DNA of 37,466 nt from JAIRTY01 sp050257395. GTDB lineage: Bacteria > Actinomycetota > Actinomycetes > Streptosporangiales > Streptosporangiaceae. Position 1 is the first letter of the stretch. Every line of letters starts with the position of its first letter. The stretch covers positions 1-37,466 of the forward strand of contig JBLMWU010000041.1 in NCBI GenBank assembly GCA_050257395.1, in the 5' to 3' direction. The notes below the pieces were generated by a model that made no database searches, was not told the DNA's origin, and was given only the letters and a program-made list of their open reading frames with translations. A program made the translations under genes and the position numbers. Of this stretch, positions 23,902 to 31,781 are shown piece by piece.

Positions 23902-24519
23902 GTGCCGCGTCGTCTCGTTAACGTCACCCTGGACAATCTCGATGATCTCCCGCACCGGTGCCGCCGCTGCGCCTTCTGGGAGCTGGACCCGGTGGGTTTC
24001 ACCCGCGCGCAGGACGCGGGCGACCCGGCGCTGGAAAAGGAAGCCTGGATTTCGTCCGCGCTGCTGGAATGGGGCAGCTGCGGCAAGATCGCCTATGTCG
24101 ACAGCGTCCCGGCCGGATTCGTCCTCTACGCGCCGCCGCAGTACGTGCCGCGCTCGATCGCTTTCCCGACCAGCCCGGTGAGCGCGGATGCGGTGCTGAT
24201 GATGACCGCCCACATCATGAACGAGTTCGCGGGCGGCGGGCTGGGCCGGATGCTGGTCCAGGGCGTGGCCAAGGACCTCACCCGCCGGGGCGTCAAGGCG
24301 ATCGAGGCCTTCGGCGACCTGCGCTGGGAGGAGCCGGCCTGCGTGATGCCCGCCGAGTACCTGCTCGCTGTCGGCTTCAAAACGGTCCGGCCCCATCACC
24401 GCTACCCGCGGCTGCGGCTGGAGCTCAAGGCCGCCGTGTCCTGGCGCGAGGACGTGGAAGTGGCCATCGAGCGGCTCCTGGGCTCGATGAGCCCTGAACG
24501 GGCCCTGCGGCTGGCCTGA
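23902..24519 (+). CDS. GNAT-like acetyltransferase family protein
   Basis: 205 residues from the GTG at 23902, which has GAGG six bases upstream; an alternative ATG at 23890 lacks a site. The sequence shows VNVTLDNLDDLPHRCRRCAFWELDP, then an acetyl-CoA-fold-like core with GKIAYVDSVPAGFVLYAP, NEFAGGGLGRMLVQGVAKDL (a P-loop-like Q/R-x-x-G-x-G/A segment) and GVKAIEAFGD. This is a conserved actinobacterial gene beside the parAB-trxAB region; its substrate is unknown. It is divergent from the aminotransferase (145-bp gap) and convergent with trxA, sharing a terminator hairpin at 24534. Confidence 0.75.
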   Translation: MPRRLVNVTLDNLDDLPHRCRRCAFWELDPVGFTRAQDAGDPALEKEAWISSALLEWGSCGKIAYVDSVPAGFVLYAPPQYVPRSIAFPTSPVSADAVLMMTAHIMNEFAGGGLGRMLVQGVAKDLTRRGVKAIEAFGDLRWEEPACVMPAEYLLAVGFKTVRPHHRYPRLRLELKAAVSWREDVEVAIERLLGSMSPERALRLA

Positions 24520-24533
24520 CCCCGGGAGACGAA

Positions 24534-24564
24534 GAAGGGCCCCGCGGAATCCGCGGGGCCCTTC
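24534..24564. terminator. Bidirectional terminator between GNAT and trxA
   Basis: A perfect 14-bp stem, GAAGGGCCCCGCGG / CCGCGGGGCCCTTC, with a 3-nt loop, in the 57-bp gap between the convergent GNAT and trxA stops. CTTC and GAAG ends give modest pyrimidine/purine tails on each strand. It is the clearest intrinsic terminator in the window and works in both directions. Confidence 0.88.
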
Positions 24565-24576
24565 TGCTTCGGCTTG

Positions 24577-24900
24577 TCAGATGAAGTCGGCGAGTTCGCG
24601 CAGGAGGGCGGACTTGGAGCGGGCCCCGACCAGCTCCTTGACCACTTCGCCGTTCTGGAAGACACCGAGCGTCGGGATGTTGAGGATCCCGTACTTCTGC
24701 GTGGTCACCGGGTTCTCGTCCACGTTCAGCTTCACGATGTCGATCTTGTCACCGTGCTCGCTGGCGATGGCTTCCAGCACCGGGGCCACCTGGCGGCAGG
24801 GCCCGCACCACTCGGCCCAGTAATCAACAATAACCGGCTTCTCGCTGCGCAGAACCTCAGATTCGAATGTCTGGTCGGTTACTGCCTTGGTTGCGCCCAC
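24577..24900 (-). CDS. trxA: Thioredoxin
   Basis: 107 residues, the standard size. A small disulfide reductase reduced by the neighbouring TrxB. The active site WCGPC is at residues 31-35, with the buried Asp in VIVDYWAEWCGPC and the cis-Pro in NIPTLGVFQNGEVV. The start is GTG at 24900, after GGAGG at 9-nt spacing. It lies 45 bp downstream of trxB on the same strand and probably shares its SigR-like promoter. Its 3' end meets the terminator at 24534. Confidence 0.97.
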   Translation of the reverse strand: MGATKAVTDQTFESEVLRSEKPVIVDYWAEWCGPCRQVAPVLEAIASEHGDKIDIVKLNVDENPVTTQKYGILNIPTLGVFQNGEVVKELVGARSKSALLRELADFI

Positions 24901-24945
24901 GCTGCTGATCCTCCGTCTCGTTGGGTCGCTCAGGCGGCTGGCGGT

Positions 24946-25893
24946 TCACCAGCCTGCCAGGTCGGGGCTCACAGCCCCCAGGTAACGCTCTGCGTCCAGG
25001 GCAGCGCTGCAGCCGGTCCCGGCTGCGGTGACGGCCTGCCGGTAGGTGTGGTCGACCACGTCGCCGCAGGCGAACACGCCGGGGATGGCTGTCCGGGTGG
25101 AGGGCTGCTCCACGAGCAGGTAGCCCTCGGAGTCGGTCTCCAGCTGCCCGGTGAACAGCTCGCTGCGCGGATCGTGCCCGATGGCGACGAAGACGCCGCT
25201 GACCTCGAGCGTGCTCTCCTCGCCGGTCTTGGCGTTCTGCAGGGCCAGCCCGCTGACCTTGCCCTCGCCCTGGATGCCGGTGACGACGGTGTCCCACAGG
25301 AAGCGGATCTTCGGGTTGGCGAAGGCCCGCTCCTGCATGATCTTGGACGCGCGCAGCTCGCTGCGGCGGTGCACGACCGTGACCGACGTGGCGAACCGGG
25401 TCAGGAACATCGCCTCTTCCAGCGCGGAGTCGCCACCGCCGATCACGGCGATGGGCTGCTCCCGGAAGAAGAAACCGTCGCAGGTCGCACACCAGGACAC
25501 ACCGTGACCCGACAGCAGCTTCTCTCCCGGCACGCCGAGTTCCCGGTAGCGGGAGCCGGTGGCGATGATGACGGTCTTGGCGTAGTAGGTGTCCGCCTCG
25601 GCCTTGACCACCTTGGGGCTGGCCTTCAGGTCGACCTCGGTCACGTCTTCGGCCACGAGGTGGGCGCCGAACCGCTCGGCCTGCTTGCGCATGGCGTCCA
25701 TGAGGTCGGGCCCGAGTATCCCGTCCGGGAAGCCGGGGAAGTTCTCCACGTCGGTGGTGTTCATCAGCGCGCCGCCAGCCGTCACCGACCCTTCGAACAC
25801 CAGCGGCTTGAGCTGGGCCCGGGCTGCATACAGCGCCGCCGTGTACCCGGCGGGGCCGGACCCGATGACGATGACGTCGCGTACCTCGGTCAC
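24946..25893 (-). CDS. trxB: Thioredoxin reductase (NADPH)
   Basis: 315 residues. An FAD flavoenzyme that passes electrons from NADPH to TrxA. FAD binding GSGPAG at residues 11-16, the redox-active CATC at 135-138 (WCATCDG), the NADPH motif GGGDSALEEA near 152-161 and CGDVVDHTYRQAVTAAGTG near the C-terminus are all present. The start is GTG at 25893. A GGAAT-N18-GTT promoter of the SigR type lies about 35 bp upstream. trxBA next to sigM is the arrangement of Streptomyces and mycobacteria. Confidence 0.97.
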   Translation of the reverse strand: MTEVRDVIVIGSGPAGYTAALYAARAQLKPLVFEGSVTAGGALMNTTDVENFPGFPDGILGPDLMDAMRKQAERFGAHLVAEDVTEVDLKASPKVVKAEADTYYAKTVIIATGSRYRELGVPGEKLLSGHGVSWCATCDGFFFREQPIAVIGGGDSALEEAMFLTRFATSVTVVHRRSELRASKIMQERAFANPKIRFLWDTVVTGIQGEGKVSGLALQNAKTGEESTLEVSGVFVAIGHDPRSELFTGQLETDSEGYLLVEQPSTRTAIPGVFACGDVVDHTYRQAVTAAGTGCSAALDAERYLGAVSPDLAGW

Positions 25894-25926
25894 GTGCGTT
25901 CAACCTCCGTTGTTGCCACCGGCGTT

Positions 25927-25952
25927 AACTGATCCTAGGGCGCGGAGATTCC
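25927..25952 (-). promoter_or_regulatory. SigR/SigH-type promoter for trxBA
   Basis: On the minus strand GGAAT (25952-25948), exactly 18 bases, then GTT (25929-25927). This fits the GGAAT-N18/19-GTT consensus of the thiol-stress sigma factors SigR/SigH, which control trxBA in Streptomyces. It ends 33 bp before the trxB start. Regulation is inferred from this match; no sigR gene is in the window. Confidence 0.72.
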
Positions 25953-26004
25953 CGCCCGCCGCCCACCCGAGCGACCGAAGATGCGAGCCGTCATCCGGCT
26001 CTGG

Positions 26005-26155
26005 CGGCGGCCACCTGGAAGGGCGCGGTGCGCCCAGCCCGAGCAACCCAAGGCCCGCGATGCCCCGCCCCGTGCGAGGTGCGACGAGCGGAGCGAGGAG
26101 CGACTCCAGCCCGGGCGAGCCGAAGGGCTCGAGCGGCCCGGAGGCGAGCGCGGGC
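26005..26155 (-). repeat. Interspersed structured repeat, copy 3 (divergent)
   Basis: On the minus strand the unit begins GCCCGCGCTCGCCTCCGGGC directly after the anti-sigma stop (26156). It shares CTCGCCTCCGGGCCGCT, CGCTCCTCGCTCCGCTCGTCG and GCGCACCGCGCCC words with copy 1. The inner inverted repeat (CCGCCGTCT/AGACGGCGG) is lost, so it is an older or rearranged copy. It occupies most of the trxB-upstream gap, ending near the SigR-type promoter. Confidence 0.7.
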
Positions 26156-27175
26156 CTAAGAAGCAGCCAGCGTGAACGTGTCGATGATGTCCGGCTTGGC
26201 GGCGGTGCAGTCGCGGGCGACCACCCAGGCCTTGCCCGGTGTGCCAACGCTGCCGCTGACGACGATGATCATGGCGGGCTTCCCCCGGTAGGTCGCCAGG
26301 TCCACCAGCCGGGGGTGCTGCCGGTGGGTGACCGCGTTCACGCAGGCGGCGATGCCGGTCGCGGGGAACCCGCGCCAGCCGCCAGCGGGCGAGCTCTGGG
26401 CGCTGCCAGCGGGGTGCCGCGCCAGCACGGTCCGCACCTGGCTGCTGAACTGCCGGGGCGTGTAGTTGGTGCCGCTGCTGACCGTGGCGATGAGCTGATG
26501 TCCCCCAGGGCTGACGGTGCTGTTGGGCTCCATGCCGACCGCCGGGCCGCCCAGCCGGCTGGCCGCCGGGCGCGGCGCCGCGACGCCGCTGGACTGAGCC
26601 GCGGTCCCGCCCTGGGTGAGGGCCTGGGATATCGCGTAGCCGCCCCCGCCGATCACCACGATGGCAGCGGCGGCCGCCATCGCCCGCAGCCGGGCACGGG
26701 AGCGGGCCAGGCCGCGCGGGGAGCGCCGGGGCGGCCGCCCGGACGCCGGGCCGGTGCCCGCGCCCGCCCGCCGGCCAGGGCCCGTCCCAGGGCCGCCGGG
26801 GGCCGTCCCGGATCCGCTGGCTGCCAGCTTCGGCGCATCCGCCACGTGGGCCGCCGGGCCGGCCCCGGCGGGTTCCGGTGCCGGGGACCCGGCAGGGCCG
26901 GGGCTGCTGCGCACGGGGGCGGGCGGCGCGGACGTGGCGGCCGCGCGGGCGGCTGCCTCCGCGGCGAGCGCATCCTGGATCCGCGCGGACAGCGCCGGTG
27001 GCATCGGCGGCGCGGGTGCCGTGGCGAGCAGCTCGGAGACGAAGGCGAGCTGGCTGTCGGCCTGGCGGCAGCGGTCACAGGCGGCCAGGTGCGCGCCGGC
27101 CACGGCAGCCTGGTCCGCGGCCAGCAGTCCTTCCCGGAGCATGGCCAGTGTCTCGGCGTCGACGTGCTCCGTCAT
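26156..27175 (-). CDS. Anti-sigma factor with zinc-finger motif, partner of SigM
   Basis: 339 residues. An N-terminal anti-sigma domain carries the HxxxCxxC motif (H29, C33, C36 in GAHLAACDRC), typical of ZAS-type regulators. A Pro/Ala/Gly-rich linker follows (~75-160), then one membrane span (~164-186, AMAAAAAIVVIGGGGYAISQ) and an extracytoplasmic domain of ~150 residues with two cysteines (IAACVNAVTH and ARDCTAA). The ATG overlaps the sigma-factor stop (ATGA), so it most likely binds and inhibits that sigma factor. The position matches the M. tuberculosis sigM/Rv3912 pair. The inducing signal is not known. Confidence 0.88.
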   Translation of the reverse strand: MTEHVDAETLAMLREGLLAADQAAVAGAHLAACDRCRQADSQLAFVSELLATAPAPPMPPALSARIQDALAAEAAARAAATSAPPAPVRSSPGPAGSPAPEPAGAGPAAHVADAPKLAASGSGTAPGGPGTGPGRRAGAGTGPASGRPPRRSPRGLARSRARLRAMAAAAAIVVIGGGGYAISQALTQGGTAAQSSGVAAPRPAASRLGGPAVGMEPNSTVSPGGHQLIATVSSGTNYTPRQFSSQVRTVLARHPAGSAQSSPAGGWRGFPATGIAACVNAVTHRQHPRLVDLATYRGKPAMIIVVSGSVGTPGKAWVVARDCTAAKPDIIDTFTLAAS

Positions 27176-28005
27176 GGCCGGCTTTCACCCCCTCCCTCCG
27201 CAGGTGAGACGCATCCGGGCGGTGCTGGGTTCCGTTCTCCGGGATCTGCGCTGTCAGCGGCGGGGCCGGCCCCGGTATTCAGAGTGGCACCCGCGGCCGG
27301 GCCGGCGCCGTCCGGCGGGATCGTCCCGGCTGGCACCGGGGCCGGAAGCGGTGCGCCTGGCCCGGCCACCCGGGGGCCGCCGTGCAGGTGCGCGAGCCTG
27401 GGTACCAGCCGGGCCCGGCCGCGGGCGCACCGGCTCTTGATGGTGCCGGTGGACACCCCCAGGACCGCCGCCGCGTCCGCTACCGGGTAGCCGAGCATGT
27501 CCACCAGCACCAGCGCGGCCCGCTGCTCAGCGGGCAGGGTGCGCAGCGCCGCCGTGACCTCCAGGGCCGTGTCGGTGTCGCCGCCGTGGTCGGGAACCTG
27601 CGGCTCCCGGGCGAGCAGGTCGAGAGCCTGCTCGTCGAGCCCGCCGGCGACCGGGCGGGCCGCCCGGCGGCGCAGCCGGTCGAGGCAGGCGTTCACCACG
27701 ATCCGGTGCAGCCAGGTGGTCACGGCGGAGTCTCCGCGGAATCCGCTGGCCCGCCGGAACGCGGAGATCATCGCGTCCTGGAGCGCGTCCGCCGCTTCGT
27801 CCGGATCGCCCAGGGTGCGGAGGGCGACGGCCCACAGCCGGTCCCGGTGCCGCAGGAACAGGGCACCGAAGGCATCCGGGTCCCCGGCTACGTGGCGGCG
27901 GAGGAGCTCGGCGTCCGGCGGCAGCATCTCCGGTGCCGCGGCACGGCTCGCCTGCGCCTGCTCAGGCGCTGGGCGGGGGCTGCCCGCCTCGCGAGGTCCG
28001 GTCAC
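27172..28005 (-). CDS. sigM: ECF RNA polymerase sigma factor, SigM-like
   Basis: 277 residues. Region 2 reads LFLRHRDRLWAVALRTLGDP, DEAADALQDAMISAFRRASG and WLHRIVVNACLDRLRRR; region 4 reads LPAEQRAALVLVDMLGYPVA with VLGVSTGTIKSRCARGRARL, the DNA-binding helix-turn-helix. The C-terminal ~75 residues are an extra Pro/Gly/Ala-rich tail not needed for the ECF fold. The start is GTG at 28005. The name comes from synteny with trxBA, murJ and the parAB cluster, where SigM sits. It is 4 bp-coupled to the anti-sigma gene. I found no clear autoregulatory promoter in the 93 bp upstream. Confidence 0.88.
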   Translation of the reverse strand: MTGPREAGSPRPAPEQAQASRAAAPEMLPPDAELLRRHVAGDPDAFGALFLRHRDRLWAVALRTLGDPDEAADALQDAMISAFRRASGFRGDSAVTTWLHRIVVNACLDRLRRRAARPVAGGLDEQALDLLAREPQVPDHGGDTDTALEVTAALRTLPAEQRAALVLVDMLGYPVADAAAVLGVSTGTIKSRCARGRARLVPRLAHLHGGPRVAGPGAPLPAPVPAGTIPPDGAGPAAGATLNTGAGPAADSADPGERNPAPPGCVSPAEGGGESRP

Positions 28006-28098
28006 CGTCTTCCGCCACCCGTTCGCTGGCCCGGTACAGCCGCCAGGCGGGCACCGGGCTTGTCCGCCCGCCCCGGTCGCGGCACCCGGGACAGTTTC

Positions 28099-29760
28099 TC
28101 AGTGTGAGCCCCGCACCACGATATTGAAAATCTCCGCCATGAACTGCTTCTGCGATCCGGCGGTGCGCGGCGGCAGCTTGGTGAACCAGATCAGCACGTA
28201 GCGGCCGGTGGCCGTGCCGTGCGCGTGGAACGTGAACGTGCCGCCGGGGATGTCGCTGGCCTGGGCGACCGGGGTGAAACTGTGCAGCGTGGCCGGGTCC
28301 CGGACGTTGCTGTTGCCCACCTCGATGCTGACGTCCGCGCCCGGGATCGGCCCGAACGTCACCTGGACGGAGGAGAGGTGCACGGGTGAGTTCATGTCCA
28401 GGATCAGCCCGGACCCGGTCTTGAGGCCGCCGAACGCGGGGCTGCCGAAGTAGTACTGGCTCTGCCAGGCGCTCTTGGGGTTGTTGTCGATCGTGAACTG
28501 TGCCTGGTTGTCGTTCTCGTTCCCGCTGTCCTGAGACGGCGGGCTGAGGGCGTCGAACCCGTGCGCGCTCGCCGGTGCCAGGACGGCCACCTTGTTCGCG
28601 GCCGGTGAGGCGGATTGGCTTGCCTTGCCCCCGGTCTGGGCCTGCGGGCTGCCGTGCCCGCCGAGGCCGCGGGCGGCGATCAGCACGGCGCCCACGATCA
28701 GCACCGTCACCACCGCGCCCACGATCAGCGGGGTACGCGAACGCCCGCCGGGGCCGTGACCGCCGGGGCCGCGCCCGCTGGGCGGGAACGGGCCGCCGCG
28801 GCCAGGTTCGGGCCCGGAGTTCCAGTACCCGGGGCCGGGGCCGGGCCGTGACGCGGTGCCGTCGTCGTCAGCGTCGTAGCCGCTGTGGCCGTACCCCGTG
28901 TCGTAGCCGGTGCTGTAGTCAGCCGGGTAGCCGGTGTCGTAGTCGCCGCCGCGGCGCCCGCCGCGGGCCGCTGGCGCGGGCGGCGGGAGCATCGGCGCCG
29001 GCATGGCGTCCACCAGCGCGTCCGCCAGCATGGCGGGCGTGTCCAGCGGCGGGTCGCCGCCCCGCCGTTCGCGCAGGAACATCGCCTGGCAGGCGATGTC
29101 GTCGAGGGCCGCGGGCACCCCGGCCCGCACCTGGTGCGGGGCGCGGGGCCGCCCGTCGATCTCCGGCGCGGGCGGCAGCGACGGCCAGTCCGTGCCGGGC
29201 CAGGTGGCGGTCAGGGCGGCGTACAGCAGCCTGCCCAGGCCCATGGTGTCCGCCTGCGCAGGGTCGTCGGCGCTCGCCCCCGCGAGCGCGGCGTCGATGC
29301 CGACTCCCGCGATCTTGACGCCGCCGACCGGGCTCCATCGCAGCGAGCCGGGCGTGAGGCACAGATGAGCGAGGCCGGCCGCGTGCGCCGACGACAGGGC
29401 CTCCGCGCCCTCGGCGATGATCTCCGCGCAGCGGGCCGGGTCGAGCGGGCCCTCGGCCAGCAGGTCGTCGAGGGAGTCAGTGGACACCCACTCCATGACC
29501 ACATAGGCCTGGTCCCAGTTGTCTTCCACGTCGAAGACCTGGGCGAGCCGGGCGTCGGTGAGCCTGCTCGCCGCCCGGGCCGCCGTCACGACCTCCTGGA
29601 CGCGGGGGAATCCGGGGGCGAAGGTGAGCACGGCCACCGGCCGGGCGAGCGTCTCGTCGATGGCCTTCCACGCCGACCAGCCACCGCTGCCGTTCACGCG
29701 GTCTTCCAGGCGGTAACGGCCGCCCAGCCGGGTCCCCGGCTCAGAAATGAAGGTGCTCAT
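28099..29760 (-). CDS. Membrane pseudokinase with extracytoplasmic discoidin-like domain
   Basis: 553 residues. The N-terminal ~255 residues have a serine/threonine kinase fold with the Gly-rich loop (VNGSGGWSAWKA) but lack catalytic residues. The beta-3 lysine is gone (PVAVLTF), HRD is replaced by AHLCLTPGSL near 131-140, and DFG by AGV near 151. It is therefore a pseudokinase. A Tyr/Gly-rich linker follows, then one membrane span (~344-363) and a ~185-residue outside domain resembling discoidin/F5-8C folds. In M. tuberculosis the same module is fused to MurJ (Rv3910) and is phosphorylated by PknB to recruit FhaA. Here it is a separate gene 250 bp after murJ. The ATG at 29760 is the start. 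Confidence 0.85.
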   Translation of the reverse strand: MSTFISEPGTRLGGRYRLEDRVNGSGGWSAWKAIDETLARPVAVLTFAPGFPRVQEVVTAARAASRLTDARLAQVFDVEDNWDQAYVVMEWVSTDSLDDLLAEGPLDPARCAEIIAEGAEALSSAHAAGLAHLCLTPGSLRWSPVGGVKIAGVGIDAALAGASADDPAQADTMGLGRLLYAALTATWPGTDWPSLPPAPEIDGRPRAPHQVRAGVPAALDDIACQAMFLRERRGGDPPLDTPAMLADALVDAMPAPMLPPPAPAARGGRRGGDYDTGYPADYSTGYDTGYGHSGYDADDDGTASRPGPGPGYWNSGPEPGRGGPFPPSGRGPGGHGPGGRSRTPLIVGAVVTVLIVGAVLIAARGLGGHGSPQAQTGGKASQSASPAANKVAVLAPASAHGFDALSPPSQDSGNENDNQAQFTIDNNPKSAWQSQYYFGSPAFGGLKTGSGLILDMNSPVHLSSVQVTFGPIPGADVSIEVGNSNVRDPATLHSFTPVAQASDIPGGTFTFHAHGTATGRYVLIWFTKLPPRTAGSQKQFMAEIFNIVVRGSH

Positions 29761-29829
29761 ATGTCAGTCAAGAGCGTCGCAGGCCCTCGACCCTCCCTTC
29801 CGAGCCCCCGGGAACAGCAACTATATGAA

Positions 29830-29844
29830 AGCACTAGTAGTGCT
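29830..29844. promoter_or_regulatory. Perfect 15-bp palindrome upstream of the pseudokinase gene
   Basis: AGCACTA-G-TAGTGCT, 70 bp before the pseudokinase start, in the AT-richest patch of the 250-bp murJ gap. A -10-like TATAGT on the minus strand lies just downstream (29825-29820). It could be a small operator or a regulator site; the factor is unknown. Confidence 0.4.
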
Positions 29845-30011
29845 GCCACCATCGTAGGCCGCTGGTGCAGGCACGCCATGGCTCCGCGCGGCCAGGCGCA
29901 AACCGTTACCCGCGGGTGACACCTGCCGCCATCTGACCATAACGGGCTTTTCCCCCTGCCGGGGCCGTCCCGGGCCGGCGCGCCGTGGCCGGCCCGGCCG
30001 CGGGCCCGTGC

Positions 30012-31781
30012 TCAGCGGCGGAACCGGGCGATCAGGCCGGAGGTCAGCTCGCTGAACTCGCCGACGCCGAACGCCCGGCTGAAGAGGACATACAGCAGCA
30101 GGGCCCCGCTACCGCCGAAGATCACGGTGACGATCCCGAACACCGGCCCGGGGGCGAGCAGCACGCCGAACATGAAGGTCGCGGCGATCGCGAACAGCAT
30201 GCCCGGCACGGTGGCCAGGTGCATCCGGACCATGCTGCGGGTGATGATGTGCCCGTCCAGGCCGTCCAGGCGGCGGCTGAGGATGCGCCAGGACACGACG
30301 GTGCCGGCGGCGTTGGCGAGCCCGAACGCGGCGGCCAGCCCCTCGACCACGTGGCCGGAGGGCAGCAGGAACAGCGCCAGCAGGCTGATGACGATGTTGG
30401 CGGCCATCACCGCCACCCCGATGAACATCGGGGTCCGGCTGTCGTGCAGCGCGTAGAAGACCCGCAGCAGCAGCTGGAAGAGCATGTAGGGGACCAGCCC
30501 GAGGGAGAAGATCCCGAACACCAGGCCGATGTAGCCCGCGTCCGCCGACGAGGTGTGCCCGTACCCCAGCAGGCCCTCGGCCAGCGGGGCCCCCAGCACG
30601 GCCAGCAGCAGGGCGGCCGGCACGACGACGACGGACGAGAGCCGTACCCCGCCGGAGAAGTCGTCCCGCACCAGGGCGTACTTCCGCTCCGCGGCGTGCG
30701 CGCTCATCCGGGGCAGCAGCGCGGTGATCACCGAGATGCCGATGATCGCGTAGGGCATCTGGAACAGCTGGAAGGCATAGGTGTAGGTGGGGAAGCCGTC
30801 CTGCGGGGCGTGCACCGACGCCTTGTTGGCCACGTTCTGCACGACCAGGAACGAGATGAAGGTGGTCAGGGTGTAGCCGAACAGCGGTCCCGCCATCCGC
30901 AGCACCTCCCGCACCTCCTCCCGCCGGAAGTCGAACCGGGGGTGCCAGCGGAATCCGGCCACGCGCAGGGCGGGGACCAGGGCGGCGGTCTGCGCGACGA
31001 TGCCGAGGGTGGTGCCGACCCCCAGCAGCAGCACCTGGCCGCCGCCGATCCGGCCGGCGGCGGACAGCCCGCCGGTGGCGATGAACAGGAGCAGGACCGC
31101 GATCACCACGATGTTGTTGATCACCGGCGTCCACATCGGCGCGGCGAACCGGCCGCGGGCGTTGAGCACCCCGCCCGCCAGCGAGCAGACCCCGTAGAAG
31201 AAGACCTGCGGGATGAAGAAGTAGGCGAAGATCACCGTCAGGTGCAGGGTCGCCGGGGGCAGGGCGCTGGCGTACAGCGCCACGATCAGGCTGGCCGCGG
31301 CGGTCGCCACCACCGTCAGCCCGGCCAGGGAGACCACCGCCAGGGTGAACGTCCGCTGCTCGTAGGCCTGACCCCGGTCGGAGTCCCGCTTGGCCGCATT
31401 CACCAGCAGCGGCACCACGCCGCTGGTGAGCACGCCGCCCATCATCAGGTCGTAGACCGCGTTGGGGATGGTGTTGGCGTTGTTGTAGGCGCTGGACACG
31501 AAGGTGACGCCGAGGGCGTAGACCAGGACCAGGGTCCGCAGGAAGCCGGTGCCCCGGGAGGCGAGGGTGCCCAGCGCCATGACCCCGCTGGAGCGCGCGA
31601 CGCTGGCGGTTTCCGGCCCGGCCTGCGGGACGCCGGGCCCGGCCGGGTCCGGCCCGGCTGCCACGGGATCAGCGGCGGCGGGCGGCGCCGCCCAGGCGCC
31701 CTCGCCCGCGTGGCCGGCCGGGTATCCGGTCAGGCCGCCCTCAGCGCGGCTCCGCCCCGCGCCGGGCACTGGCATGCTCAT
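30012..31781 (-). CDS. murJ: Lipid II flippase MurJ (MviN)
   Basis: 589 residues from the ATG at 31781 (MSMPVPGAG), preceded by GGAGGAG; the frame is open upstream but overlaps the neighbouring gene. MurJ moves lipid II across the membrane for peptidoglycan assembly. The N-terminus (~1-60) is polar and Ala/Gly/Pro-rich; then hydrophobic spans in the 14-span MOP flippase order. Family landmarks: LGTLASRGTGFLRTLVLV, NTIPNAVYDLMMGGVLTSGVV, FFIPQVFFYGVCSLAGGVLNARG and FALHDSRTPMFIG-type RVFYALHDSRTP. It overlaps the upstream DUF6049-like gene by 41 bp, a tight coupling. Confidence 0.96.
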   Translation of the reverse strand: MSMPVPGAGRSRAEGGLTGYPAGHAGEGAWAAPPAAADPVAAGPDPAGPGVPQAGPETASVARSSGVMALGTLASRGTGFLRTLVLVYALGVTFVSSAYNNANTIPNAVYDLMMGGVLTSGVVPLLVNAAKRDSDRGQAYEQRTFTLAVVSLAGLTVVATAAASLIVALYASALPPATLHLTVIFAYFFIPQVFFYGVCSLAGGVLNARGRFAAPMWTPVINNIVVIAVLLLFIATGGLSAAGRIGGGQVLLLGVGTTLGIVAQTAALVPALRVAGFRWHPRFDFRREEVREVLRMAGPLFGYTLTTFISFLVVQNVANKASVHAPQDGFPTYTYAFQLFQMPYAIIGISVITALLPRMSAHAAERKYALVRDDFSGGVRLSSVVVVPAALLLAVLGAPLAEGLLGYGHTSSADAGYIGLVFGIFSLGLVPYMLFQLLLRVFYALHDSRTPMFIGVAVMAANIVISLLALFLLPSGHVVEGLAAAFGLANAAGTVVSWRILSRRLDGLDGHIITRSMVRMHLATVPGMLFAIAATFMFGVLLAPGPVFGIVTVIFGGSGALLLYVLFSRAFGVGEFSELTSGLIARFRR

